A DNA stretch of 64,000 bases from an uncultured Eubacteriales bacterium. Its GTDB lineage: Bacteria; Bacillota; Clostridia; Oscillospirales; Acutalibacteraceae. The stretch spans positions 1 to 64,000 of the forward strand of contig CAOUJG010000003.1 of the NCBI GenBank assembly GCA_948537335.1, written 5' to 3'. Positions within the stretch are counted from its first letter, which is position 1. Every line of letters starts with the position of its first letter. The notes beneath the pieces were generated by a model. The model worked only from the letters and a program-made list of their open reading frames with translations, was not told the origin of the DNA and did not search any database. Both the position numbers and the translations under genes were made by a program. Positions 1 to 9,066 of this stretch are shown one piece after another.

Positions 1-1
1 T

Positions 2-289
2 TCAATGCAAAAGGTATATGCGTCTCTTAGTAACTATAGCGAGGTTCCAACAACAACTGAATCTATATTAACCATTTTAGATGAATACTTAAGTCAAGAA
101 GGCCTTTACCGTACAGATGATGAAAAAAAGAACATAGTCTTAGAGGTATATGACCAAGTAAAACAACATAATTCTATAAGCAAAAAATTTCTCTTTAATA
201 CGTTTTTTCGTATACTTTATCCCTTTGGTAAAAGTGGTGCCAGTTTACCGATTGATTTTTTAAACTCTAAGTATAAGTTGTTTTATTAG
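2..289 (+). CDS. Hypothetical protein, probably 3' part of a gene cut by the window edge
   Basis: The frame is open from base 2 and the first ATG (position 5) has no ribosome binding site in view, so the true start may lie outside the window. About 95 residues are visible. They are hydrophilic, with helical stretches and no signal peptide, membrane segment or motif that I recognise. The region is AT-rich compared with the housekeeping genes downstream, as are the other orphan genes here. It ends 70 bases before a degraded secreted-protein gene on the same strand. No function can be proposed. Confidence 0.4.
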   Translation, partial: SMQKVYASLSNYSEVPTTTESILTILDEYLSQEGLYRTDDEKKNIVLEVYDQVKQHNSISKKFLFNTFFRILYPFGKSGASLPIDFLNSKYKLFY

Positions 290-361
290 TTTTTTAAACC
301 CTGAGCAGTGGTTTTAAAGGAAATTAATAGTTATTATTTTAAAATAAAGTGAGGCTTTTTT

Positions 362-769
362 ATGAATAAAATTCGTTAAAAACAATTTTGGTGAGTTTTG
401 TGATTTTGTTTTCATCTATATTTAGTTTAACTAACTACGCACAAGCTTCGTTGCCATCTGATTCGGATAATTGTCAAATTGAAGATTGGCCAGGAGTTGT
501 CGAACTCAATAAAGATCAGGTTAGACAACTTTTTAAGCCTTTAGGAACACTTATTTACACTGAAAAGCAAGCAGAAAAGTTACATAAAGAGGTGTCTTTA
601 CCGATAAAGACGTTGAGGCAGAAAGGCAACTTAGAAATAAAATTCAAGAAGAAAAAAGTAATTGTCTAATTTAGAAAGCAGCGAAAAAAGTGGCACCGGT
701 TCAAATCGTAACAGCAAAGCTAAGTATTTTGTTGTCTGTCCAAATAAAGGGCAGAAAAATGTTGAATAA
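362..769 (+). pseudogene. Frameshifted small secreted-protein gene
   Basis: An ATG at 362 behind a GTGAGG-type ribosome binding site opens a short reading frame (M-N-K-I-R) that stops at 377. Shifting frame by one base continues it as L-K-T-I-L-V-S-F and a hydrophobic stretch ending in A-Q-A-S, a convincing Sec signal peptide. That frame runs to 669. From about 603 a second frame gives a more protein-like acidic/basic helix ending ...KSNC, and from 662 a third gives a further 35 residues with a stop at 767-769. The simplest reading is one secreted protein of roughly 130 residues broken by two or three small indels. A perfect terminator follows at 815-840, as expected for a former single-gene unit. 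Sequencing error is the alternative. Confidence 0.5.
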
Positions 770-814
770 AATTTTACATATAGCTCTTTTTAATTATGGC
801 AAAACACAAATTAG

Positions 815-850
815 CACCCTTTTGAACAAACAAAAGGGTGTTTTTGTTTT
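815..850 (+). terminator. Intrinsic terminator
   Basis: A perfect 10-bp stem (815-824 with 831-840) has a 6-base loop and is followed by TTTTTGTTTT. It ends the secreted-protein pseudogene unit. It may also stop minus-strand transcripts leaving the glycosyltransferase gene. Confidence 0.85.
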
Positions 851-885
851 CTTGTTCATAAATTTTCAACTTGCGAATAAGTTTT

Positions 886-3471
886 TTATTTTAAAGAAAA
901 ATCGTTTCTGTCTAGCGTTAAATTGGGGTTATAGAACGGGTCGCCCTGCCCTAGCTCCTTTGCCCACCGGCTTTTAAAATTAAGCACTTCTCTTTTAAAG
1001 CGTTGCTTCTTTTCTAGCGTATCCTCATAGCCTCGGCTTTTTGACTCATAATGATACAGCTCTGCGTAAGGCGTCCAGATTACTTTATAGCCTTTTTTTC
1101 GAATTTTCATGCATAGATCCACGTCGTTAAAGGCTACCTCAAACAATTTTTCGTCGAAACCACCAACTTCTTCAAATATGCTTTTCTTCGTCATCAAGCA
1201 AGCCCCCGTCACAGCGCTATACTCCTGCGCAAAATGTAGCCTCACCATGTAGCCTGGGGCCGTTTTCTTAAATCCGCAGTATGCATGCCCCGCAACTCCG
1301 CCCAGTCCCACAATCACGCCAGCGTGTTGAATCGTGTCATCGGGGTAATATAGCTTTGCGCCCACTGCTCCCACGTCTTTTCGTTGAGAGTACATCAGCA
1401 TCTCTTCAATCCAGTCTCCGCTAATCACAGATGTATCGTTATTCAAAAATAGCAAATGCTCGCCCGCGGCGAACCGGATTCCAAAGTTATTTATGGCAGA
1501 ATAGTTAAACTTGCCGTCCGCTTCATATTCAATAATTTTTATGTTGCTGCGACCTCTTAGCGTCTCATAATAGCTGAATGTTTCGGGCTCCTTACTATTA
1601 TTTTCTATAATGATAATCTCAAAATTTTTGTACGAGGACTTCTCAAATATAGAATTGATGCACTTATAGAGCACCTCCGCGTGGTCTTTGTTCGGAATCA
1701 ATATCGAAATCAGAGGGTTTCCGATAATCTTATATTTTATTCTGTACACAGTTGGGTGGATTGCTAAGCTTTCCACCCGAGCTTCGAGGTTGTTTCTTTT
1801 CATCGACTCCGCTACCGCTTTGATTCCAGCCATAACTGCGCTGGGCTTCGCGCCAATGTCCGAAGCCACCGAGCCCTTATGCACGCGCCAATAATACAGC
1901 ACCTTTGGAATATGGACGATATTCTTCGCTTTTTCGGTTAATCTCAAAACCAAGTCGTGATCCTGAGAGCCGTCAAACTCGGGTCTAAACAGGTCTTCAT
2001 CTCTCAACAAAACCCTTTTAAACGCCGTAAAATGGCAGATGTAATTATAGGCCCGCAAATTGTCAATTGCAAAATCCGGCTTGTAATGCGGTCCAAACGT
2101 ATATTTTGTCGATATCTTAAATTTCGTTTCGTCTGTGTAGATGAAATCCGCATCCTTCTCGTTTATCGTCTTGGCAACCTCAAACAGAGCGCTCGGATGC
2201 AGCATATCATCGTGATCCAGCAACGCAAAGTAACCTCCGGTTGCCATTTTGGCGCACTCGTTCGTGTTTTCGGATATCCCTAAATTTTTCTCCAACTTTC
2301 TATACTTTATTCTGTTGTCGGCAAGGGCGTACTGATTGCAAATCTTTCCCACATACTCGTGCTCGAGGTCGCTTCCGTCGGCAAGGCACAGCTCCCAATT
2401 GTCGTAAGTTTGGGCTTTTACAGATCTTATCATCGCCTCCAAAAAATTTTTTGGCGTGTTATAAAGCGGCACGAGAATGCTAAACTTCACAGCTTTTTCA
2501 AACACAGTTTCGCGCTGCTTTTTTAATTCTTTTTTTGAAATTGGCCGATTTCTCCCAGTCCCCAGCCGCATTGTTTTTTTTACTACCCGCCTCAACTGAC
2601 TGCAGAGTACTCTAAACGGCTTCGTGACCCGCCACCACCGCGCATTTGCAATCTCGTTATACTGCCGATTCAAGTCAACTATCAAGCATTCATCGCGCTC
2701 GCACTTCTCACTTAGCTCCAAATAGGCCTTCTTTAGCGACGCGTGCTCCTCCGCCACCTGCTTATATCTTAATTTTTCGTCCAAGCCCCGCGCCTCTAGC
2801 TCCTTTATTTTGCCCGCGTTTTTTGTGCACTCGGCCTCCAACTTGTTGAGCTTCATCTTCTCGATTCTATCATACATTTCGTAGTCAAAAATGACGTTTG
2901 CAAAATTCTCTTTTTTGCGAAACAGCATGGCCCAATCGCAGATAAAATCTACCTTCTGGACGTGATCCTTAAAAAACGAATTTTTAGCAAACTCCTTGCA
3001 CCAATACTCCGCCTGCTGGACGTTTAAATGCGTCATGTTCTCGATGTCCGAGGGCGTGGAGGTAAATATTATCGTGTCGCTGTACCGGCACAGGTTGGCG
3101 ATCGCCTTTTCCCCATCCGCCGGAAACAAATGCTCCATCACCTCTATCGTGATAACCAAGTCAAACCTCCGCGGCACGTTGTCGGGCAGCTTTTCCGTTA
3201 TCGAATGCACAAAACAGTACGGCCTAATCCCCTCCACCGCGTTCGATATCGCATACTCAGAGGCATCAAAACCATAGGCCTCTACCCCACGCTCCCTCAG
3301 CGCTTCCACCAAATATCCCATTGCGCAGCCCGCGTCCAGCACCGTTTTGGGGTTAAATTTATCCACTATATTTTGCGCGATCTTCCCAAAAAACGGCTTC
3401 CAGTGGCTCTCGTCCTTATAATCCGCGCCGCAGTCCGTTTTAAAAAAGTCGTATCCATACGTGTCGTTCAT
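886..3471 (-). CDS. Methyltransferase / double family-2 glycosyltransferase fusion
   Basis: A protein of about 861 residues in three parts. Residues ~1-200 form a class I SAM-dependent methyltransferase with the glycine motif VLDAGCAMGYL. A charged coiled-coil linker follows (~215-285). Two GT-A family 2 domains then occur in tandem: the first (~340-580) begins FSILVPLYNTP and has the acidic motif LLDHDDML; the second (~600-840) begins ISILIPNKDH and has LFLNNDTS. Such fusions build or cap surface polysaccharides at the cytoplasmic face of the membrane; the sugar substrate cannot be read from sequence. I take ATG 3471 as start. An in-frame TTG at 3486 is possible, and neither has a strong ribosome binding site. 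The gene stands alone, divergent from the export cassette. Confidence 0.85.
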   Translation of the reverse strand: MNDTYGYDFFKTDCGADYKDESHWKPFFGKIAQNIVDKFNPKTVLDAGCAMGYLVEALRERGVEAYGFDASEYAISNAVEGIRPYCFVHSITEKLPDNVPRRFDLVITIEVMEHLFPADGEKAIANLCRYSDTIIFTSTPSDIENMTHLNVQQAEYWCKEFAKNSFFKDHVQKVDFICDWAMLFRKKENFANVIFDYEMYDRIEKMKLNKLEAECTKNAGKIKELEARGLDEKLRYKQVAEEHASLKKAYLELSEKCERDECLIVDLNRQYNEIANARWWRVTKPFRVLCSQLRRVVKKTMRLGTGRNRPISKKELKKQRETVFEKAVKFSILVPLYNTPKNFLEAMIRSVKAQTYDNWELCLADGSDLEHEYVGKICNQYALADNRIKYRKLEKNLGISENTNECAKMATGGYFALLDHDDMLHPSALFEVAKTINEKDADFIYTDETKFKISTKYTFGPHYKPDFAIDNLRAYNYICHFTAFKRVLLRDEDLFRPEFDGSQDHDLVLRLTEKAKNIVHIPKVLYYWRVHKGSVASDIGAKPSAVMAGIKAVAESMKRNNLEARVESLAIHPTVYRIKYKIIGNPLISILIPNKDHAEVLYKCINSIFEKSSYKNFEIIIIENNSKEPETFSYYETLRGRSNIKIIEYEADGKFNYSAINNFGIRFAAGEHLLFLNNDTSVISGDWIEEMLMYSQRKDVGAVGAKLYYPDDTIQHAGVIVGLGGVAGHAYCGFKKTAPGYMVRLHFAQEYSAVTGACLMTKKSIFEEVGGFDEKLFEVAFNDVDLCMKIRKKGYKVIWTPYAELYHYESKSRGYEDTLEKKQRFKREVLNFKSRWAKELGQGDPFYNPNLTLDRNDFSLK

Positions 3472-3864
3472 TCTCACACATCCCAATAAATCGTTAATCT
3501 CTACAAAAATTTAAGTCGATTTCAAAATTTTCAAAAATTCTGGTACCTATGCACATTTATCGCCGGCACCTGGCCCTTTAAAACTATTATAATTTATTTA
3601 TTTTAAAAAATCCAGAATAATCTGTCAGCGCCCCAAACGCCCTGCACAATCGCGTTTTCGGCTTTTTTCTTTTTTAGAAATTCCACTGTTTATGTTGCTC
3701 GTTCAATTTTGTGAAAATTTTTGCAGTTTATTTTTCATTTTGTGTTGATATTTTGCACAAATTATAGTATAATCATCTCGATTATTTATTTATTAAAGAT
3801 TAATCTTGAGTTTTATTTTTGAGCCGGTTTGGCTCTGTGCCTGGAAGAAAGCGAGGTTCACCGC
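3472..3864. other. Divergent intergenic region
   Basis: This AT-rich stretch lies between the glycosyltransferase gene (minus) and the export cassette (plus). It holds the consensus promoter at 3745-3773 for the cassette and a short inverted repeat (GAGCC...GGCTC, ~3821-3835) in its leader. On the minus strand there is a TATAAT-like element near 3590 without a good -35. No open reading frame or RNA gene was recognised. Confidence 0.5.
3745..3773 (+). promoter_or_regulatory. Sigma-A type promoter of NHLM export operon
   Basis: TTGATA (3745-3750), a 17-base spacer and a perfect TATAAT (3768-3773). It lies about 90 bases upstream of the first cassette gene and reads toward it. Confidence 0.75.
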
Positions 3865-4461
3865 ATGAATGACAGCCTGTTTAGAAAGAAGAGTCTGGAT
3901 CGCATTTCGTCGCCCGACCAGCTTAACGACTATATCAAGGTCTCGAACCCCAGCGTTTGGCTGATTATCGGCGCTTTGGTTATTTTGGCGACTTCGTTTT
4001 CTGTCTGGGCTTTTAACGGGAACATCACCTCGGAAGTCTCTTGCACCGGCGCTTTTCAGAGTAGCCCTCATGATCGCAACGCCGTGAGTTCAGTTGTCTG
4101 CTACGTTGACGCGAACTATGCCTCGAAAATCGCCGAGGGCATGCCTGTGCGCATTTACGACCGCTCTAAGCCGATGAGCTCCTATATTGAGGGGAAGGTT
4201 GTTAAGGTCTCCTCTGTGCCGGTCCGTCAGGCCGACATTTTGGACGTTTACTCGAGTGAGTTCGTTGCGGACAGTATTCTGGAGGCCGAATACGGTGTGC
4301 AGGTTTTAATAAAGGTTGGCAAAACCGCGGACGGCTCGTACGTTTGGGCCAACGGTGAGGTCGGCGATGACGCTTTTGCTAGGGTGGACAGCCTCTGCAA
4401 GGTGGACATCATTACGGAATCGTACACACCGGTTGAATTTTTGTTTAACAAGTCGAACTAA
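3865..4461 (+). CDS. NHLM bacteriocin system secretion protein (HlyD-like)
   Basis: A 198-residue membrane-fusion/periplasmic-adaptor-like protein. One membrane segment (~residues 31-50, VWLIIGALVILATSF) follows a cytosolic N-terminus, and a beta-rich extracytoplasmic domain follows that. Short length, single anchor and position directly before two ABC exporters match the secretion-protein subunit of NHLM (nitrile hydratase leader microcin) peptide export systems. It would link or stabilise the exporter on the outer face of the membrane. The ATG at 3865 is chosen because a GCGAGG ribosome binding site sits 8-9 bases upstream; the frame is open further upstream without one. The gene is first in a three-gene operon with a consensus promoter. 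Confidence 0.8.
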   Translation: MNDSLFRKKSLDRISSPDQLNDYIKVSNPSVWLIIGALVILATSFSVWAFNGNITSEVSCTGAFQSSPHDRNAVSSVVCYVDANYASKIAEGMPVRIYDRSKPMSSYIEGKVVKVSSVPVRQADILDVYSSEFVADSILEAEYGVQVLIKVGKTADGSYVWANGEVGDDAFARVDSLCKVDIITESYTPVEFLFNKSN

Positions 4462-4482
4462 AATAGCGCTAGAGGGGGCGAT

Positions 4483-6651
4483 TTGGCCGTGTTTAAACGG
4501 AGTACTGTAGAGAAGGTGCCTGTAATCATGCAGATGGAGGCTTTGGAGTGCGGTGCGGCATGCCTTGCGATGATCTTGGCTTACCATGGCAAATGGCTAC
4601 CTCTTGAGAAGGTTCGTGTGGACTGCGGTGTCTCTCGCGATGGTAGCAACTTGAAGGATATGTCTGACGCTGCAAACGCCTATGGGCTGGAGGTTAGCGC
4701 TTATAGGTGCGGCCTGGATGACGTTAAAACCTTGAGTTTCCCAGCGATTATTCACTGGAACTTCAATCATTTTGTGGTTCTGAACGGGTTTAAAAAGAAC
4801 AAGGCGGTTATAAATGACCCTGCGAGGGGCACTGTGGAGGTTTCTATTGAGGATTTTGACCGCGCTTTTACCGGAATCATCGTGTGTTTTGAAAAGACCG
4901 ATGCTTTCGTGCCCGGTGGCAAGAAGAAGAGCGTTTTGTCTTTTGCAAGAAATCGGCTTCGCGGCACGCTTGTTCCGTTTGTTTTTGTCGTTTTGACAGG
5001 GCTTTTGGGCACTTTTATTGGGATTATTAATCCGGTTTTTACTAGGATTTTTATGGACAAAATTTTATCTAAAGAGAACCCCGAATGGCTGATGCCCGTG
5101 CTTTTTTCCATGGCTGCGCTTGTTTTTTTTCAGATAATCGTCCAGCTCATAAACATCGTCTACATGCTAAAAATAAAAGGGAAGCTCGCCATCGTCGCAA
5201 ATTCCATGTTCATGTGGCATGTTTTGCGCTTGCCTATGCACTTTTTCTCTCAACGACAAATCGGAGACATCGCCATGAGGCAAGCCTCTAACGAGAAAAT
5301 CGCCGAAGTCTTGATCCAGAGCCTTGCCCCGATCTTTTTAAACGCCATCATGCTGATATTTTACTTTTTTATGGTTATAAACATCAGCTGGCCGCTCACT
5401 CTTTTGGGGCTCAGCGCCGTTATTATCAACATGTTTTTGGCGAATTATATCTCTCAAAAGCGCGTTAACATCACGCGGGCGCAGCTTCGAGACGCTGGCA
5501 AGCTCGCCTCTTCTACTGTTTCGGGTATCGAGATGATTGAAACTATTAAATCTGCCGGCGCTGAGAACGGTTTTTTTGAGAAATGGTCGGGGTATCAGGC
5601 TTCGGTGAACTCCTCTATTGTGCGGTTCTCTAAGCTCAACGAATACATCGGCGCTGTGCCGGAGATTGTTCAGGGTCTGGCCAACATGGCGGTCTTACTG
5701 ATCGGTGCCATGTTTATTATGCAGGGTAAGAATGGCTTTACGGCCGGCGTTTTGATTATGTTTCAGGGATACTTGAGCAAGTTTATTGAGCCGCTTGAGT
5801 CCTTTCGCGGAATTGGTCAGCAGATTCAGGAGATGCGCACCGACATGGAGCGCATTGAGGACGTTATGAACTACGAGCCCGACGTGAGTTACGACGACAT
5901 AAATTTTGACGAGGCCGCCGAATATACCAAATTGACGGGCGAAATGCAGATGCGGAACATCACGTTTGGCTACAAACCTCTTGGTGAGCCGTTGATTAAA
6001 GATTTTAACTTGACCTTGAAGCCTGGCTCTACTGTGGCTTTCGTTGGGGCCTCGGGTTGCGGCAAATCTACGCTTGCGAAGCTTATTTCTGGCCTGTATC
6101 GGCCTTGGTCGGGCGAGATAACCTTCGACGGCGTCGATGCTTCCAAGATAAACCGCGAGATTTTTACTAGCTCTGTGGCCGTTGTGGACCAAGATATTAT
6201 CCTGTTTGAGGACACGATCGCCGATAACATCAAGATGTGGGACAAGTCCATCGACGAGACGAAAATGGTTGTGGCGGCCAAAGACGCACATATTCACGAG
6301 GATATCATGCTTAAGGACGGCGGATACAGCCATACTGTTTTGGAGAGCGGCAAAAATTTCTCTGGCGGACAGCGTCAGCGCTTGGAGATTGCTCGGACTC
6401 TGGCTAAGGACCCAACTATAATCATCCTGGATGAAGCTACATCTGCTTTGGACGCCAGAACGGAGCACGAAGTCATAAAGTCGATTACCGACAGGGGCGT
6501 CACTTGTATCATTGTGGCACATCGGCTGTCTACCATCCGCGACTGCGACGAGATTATCGTCCTCGAGAAAGGCCAAGTCATCGAGCGCGGCACTCACGAC
6601 GAGCTATTTGCTAAAGGTGGCATTTACACTCAGCTGATTACCACCGAGTAG
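4483..6651 (+). CDS. NHLM system peptidase-containing ABC transporter
   Basis: A 722-residue exporter of the C39-peptidase ABC type, which cleaves leader peptides at double-glycine-like sites and exports the cargo. The N-terminal C39 domain shows Cys23 in LECGAACLAM, His96 in NHFVVLNG and Asp112 in NDPARG, so the catalytic triad is intact. Several membrane segments follow (~165-440), then an ATPase domain with Walker A GASGCGKST (~521), signature FSGGQRQR (~625) and Walker B IIILDEATSALD. The start is TTG 4483 (or GTG 4489), 3-9 bases after AGAGGGGG. It lies 21 bases after the secretion protein gene and is followed by a second ABC half-transporter, the standard NHLM order. Confidence 0.88.
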   Translation: MAVFKRSTVEKVPVIMQMEALECGAACLAMILAYHGKWLPLEKVRVDCGVSRDGSNLKDMSDAANAYGLEVSAYRCGLDDVKTLSFPAIIHWNFNHFVVLNGFKKNKAVINDPARGTVEVSIEDFDRAFTGIIVCFEKTDAFVPGGKKKSVLSFARNRLRGTLVPFVFVVLTGLLGTFIGIINPVFTRIFMDKILSKENPEWLMPVLFSMAALVFFQIIVQLINIVYMLKIKGKLAIVANSMFMWHVLRLPMHFFSQRQIGDIAMRQASNEKIAEVLIQSLAPIFLNAIMLIFYFFMVINISWPLTLLGLSAVIINMFLANYISQKRVNITRAQLRDAGKLASSTVSGIEMIETIKSAGAENGFFEKWSGYQASVNSSIVRFSKLNEYIGAVPEIVQGLANMAVLLIGAMFIMQGKNGFTAGVLIMFQGYLSKFIEPLESFRGIGQQIQEMRTDMERIEDVMNYEPDVSYDDINFDEAAEYTKLTGEMQMRNITFGYKPLGEPLIKDFNLTLKPGSTVAFVGASGCGKSTLAKLISGLYRPWSGEITFDGVDASKINREIFTSSVAVVDQDIILFEDTIADNIKMWDKSIDETKMVVAAKDAHIHEDIMLKDGGYSHTVLESGKNFSGGQRQRLEIARTLAKDPTIIILDEATSALDARTEHEVIKSITDRGVTCIIVAHRLSTIRDCDEIIVLEKGQVIERGTHDELFAKGGIYTQLITTE

Positions 6652-6704
6652 CCGGATAAGTGGCGTAGTCAAGCCAAAGTAAACGTAGAAAAGAGGTGCT
6701 TTTT

Positions 6705-8897
6705 TTGAGTTGGTTTAGCGAGCAGTTGAAAAACCGCATGAAAAAGGATAAAGAGGATTTTGAAAATTCTTTTGTGGAACTTTCGTCCGTGGTTTTGGGC
6801 GAATCGGCCATTGTCAGGGCTATCAACAACGACCGCAAAAAAACGCAGAACGCCATTGAAGAAGTACTAAAATTCTACAATGCGAAAATCATCGAGCTGC
6901 CAAACCGGCTTGACGACATGAACGAGCAGCTTGAATATATGTTGCGTCCAACCGGAATCATGCGCCGTGCGGTTGAGTTAAAGGGCAAATGGTGGAAGAA
7001 TGCGGTGGGAGCTTTTATTGGCCAGACTAAGTCCGGCGACACTGTTGCGCTTATTCCGGACGCGGCAAAGGGGTACAGCTTTTTTGACTATGAGTCGGGG
7101 CGCCGTGTGAAAATTTCTGACAAGACAAAGGATCTCCTAGAAGAAAGCGCATTCTGCTTTTATAAGCCCTTTCCGCTGCGAAAGTTGACTCTTACGGACA
7201 TCGGCCGCTACATTATATCTGCCCTCAGCCACGCCGACGTATTATACATAGTGTTTATTTCGCTGGTCGTTCAACTAATCGGAATGATCCTCCCCTTCGT
7301 CAACAAGCTGCTGTACGGCGGCATCATCCCCGTTGGCAAGGTGAGTTTGCTGTTGCCTTTTGCGGCTTTGCTTGTTGGCATGACTTTATCTCAGGTTTTG
7401 ATAAAAATCGCGAATCAGCTGGTTTCGGCGCGCATCGGCATGAAGATGAATGTTTCTGTCCAGGCCGCCACAATGAGCCGGATTATGTCTTTGCCGGCGA
7501 GCTTTTTTTCTAAGTACAATTCTGGCGATTTGTCCGCCCGCGTAGAGGGCATGCAGCAGATCGCGCTTATGATTAGCAGCCTCTTTTTCGGCGTGGGGCT
7601 TTCTGCCTTGTGCTCGTTTGTGTACATTTTTCAGATGAACCAATACGCATCCGCGCTGGTTATTCCAGCAATTTTGTTCATCTTGATTCAGCTGGGGCTA
7701 GACGTCATCGGCACTTTTAGGTTGATTTCTCTTAACCGAAAGAAAAATAATTCCCGAATTAGCCTAAATTCGCTTATTTACTCGCTGTTTTCCGGCGTGC
7801 AAAAAATAAAGCTCTCTGGTGCCGAGCGGCGCGCATTTTCTAAATGGGCCACCACCTACAAAAGCGCAGCAGAGCTCGATTATCAGCCTCCCGCATTAAT
7901 AAAAGTTTTGCCGGTGCTCTCTACGGCGGTCTCCATGTCGGGTTCGATCGTTCTTTATTACATTGCAGGCACTACCGACGTGAGTCTGGCTGATTTCATC
8001 GCGTTTAACACGGCTTTTTCGGCCGTCAGCGGAGCTATTTTAGCTTTGTCGCCGTTATTCACTAAAATTGCCGAAATGAAGCCGTTTGTGGAGATAATTC
8101 AGCCCATACTAGACGCCGAACCTGAGGTTAGCGAAAATAAAAAGATAATCACAAGCCTTGCTGGCGCGATCGAACTGAATAACGTCTCCTTCCGATACAG
8201 CAAAAATGGGCCTCTTGTGCTTGACAACATTAGTCTAAAGATTGATCCGGGGCAATACATCGCCATTGTTGGCAAGACCGGATGCGGAAAGTCCACCTTA
8301 ATGCGACTTTTGCTTGGGTTTGAATCGACCAAAAACGGCGCGATTTACTATGACGGTCAGAACATTAACACGCTGGATTTGCGGAGTTTGCGGCGTCACA
8401 TTGGCGCTGTTATGCAGAATGGCAAGCTTTTTCAGGGCGACATTTTTTCTAATATTGTGATTTCGGCGCCGTGGCTTACTTTGGACGACGCTTGGGAAGC
8501 TGCAAGGCTCGCAGGAATTGACACTGACATAAAAGACATGCCGATGGCCATGCATACGGTCATCACCGAAGGAAGCGGCGGTGTGTCTGGCGGGCAAAAG
8601 CAGCGCTTGATGATTGCTCGAGCGATTGCGCCCAGGCCTAGCGTTTTGATGTTTGACGAGGCCACCAGCGCGCTTGACAACATCACGCAAAAGCAGATTT
8701 CGGAATCCTTGGACTCCCTGAAAAGCACCAGGATCGTTATTGCGCACAGGCTTTCTACCATCAAGAACTGCGATAGAATCATCGTTATAGACGATGGCAA
8801 AATTGTGGAGAACGGCACATTCGCCGAATTAATGGCTCAAAACGGCTTCTTTGCAGAACTCGTAAAGCGCCAACAAATTAACAATCCCACTCATTAA
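6705..8897 (+). CDS. NHLM system ABC transporter, ATP-binding/permease protein
   Basis: A 730-residue half-transporter lacking a C39 domain. Residues 1-~165 are a cytosolic region typical of the second NHLM exporter protein. Five or six membrane segments (~180-440) and an ATPase domain follow, with Walker A GKTGCGKST, signature VSGGQKQRL and Walker B VLMFDEATSALD. It probably pairs with the preceding peptidase transporter as a heterodimer. TTG 6705 is the likely start because AGAGGTG ends 6 bases upstream. The in-frame GTG at 6696 is part of that binding site. It is the last gene of the cassette, with no clear terminator behind it. Confidence 0.85.
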   Translation: MSWFSEQLKNRMKKDKEDFENSFVELSSVVLGESAIVRAINNDRKKTQNAIEEVLKFYNAKIIELPNRLDDMNEQLEYMLRPTGIMRRAVELKGKWWKNAVGAFIGQTKSGDTVALIPDAAKGYSFFDYESGRRVKISDKTKDLLEESAFCFYKPFPLRKLTLTDIGRYIISALSHADVLYIVFISLVVQLIGMILPFVNKLLYGGIIPVGKVSLLLPFAALLVGMTLSQVLIKIANQLVSARIGMKMNVSVQAATMSRIMSLPASFFSKYNSGDLSARVEGMQQIALMISSLFFGVGLSALCSFVYIFQMNQYASALVIPAILFILIQLGLDVIGTFRLISLNRKKNNSRISLNSLIYSLFSGVQKIKLSGAERRAFSKWATTYKSAAELDYQPPALIKVLPVLSTAVSMSGSIVLYYIAGTTDVSLADFIAFNTAFSAVSGAILALSPLFTKIAEMKPFVEIIQPILDAEPEVSENKKIITSLAGAIELNNVSFRYSKNGPLVLDNISLKIDPGQYIAIVGKTGCGKSTLMRLLLGFESTKNGAIYYDGQNINTLDLRSLRRHIGAVMQNGKLFQGDIFSNIVISAPWLTLDDAWEAARLAGIDTDIKDMPMAMHTVITEGSGGVSGGQKQRLMIARAIAPRPSVLMFDEATSALDNITQKQISESLDSLKSTRIVIAHRLSTIKNCDRIIVIDDGKIVENGTFAELMAQNGFFAELVKRQQINNPTH

Positions 8898-9004
8898 ATT
8901 CAAATTAAAAAGCTTTTTTACCAAGGTCAAATCTCTCCTTTTTGGGCATTTTCACAACATCTTTATATTTTTATGGCAAAAAAGAAAATAATTATTGTTG
9001 TGTA

Positions 9005-9033
9005 TTTACAAAAATAATTCATTGTGATATAAA
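9005..9033 (+). promoter_or_regulatory. Promoter of AT-rich secreted orphan
   Basis: TTTACA (9005-9010), a 17-base spacer and TATAAA (9028-9033), 33 bases before the ATG at 9067. It separates this gene from the export operon. Confidence 0.6.
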
Positions 9034-9066
9034 TTAGAAATACTAAATTTTTAGGAGAGATTTTTA

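Noticed and set aside
690..977. Plus-strand ORF of 95 codons
   Set aside because: It crosses the terminator at 815-850 and overlaps the end of the glycosyltransferase gene antisense, with no ribosome binding site or recognisable product.
3529..3600. GGTACC...GGCACC segment as a possible riboswitch or binding site
   Set aside because: The pairing is short, no known riboswitch consensus was seen, and its placement relative to both promoters is not informative.
8898..9004. Terminator for the NHLM operon at the AAAAAGCTTTTTT palindrome
   Set aside because: The palindrome is A/T only with no loop and no GC stem, too weak to call.
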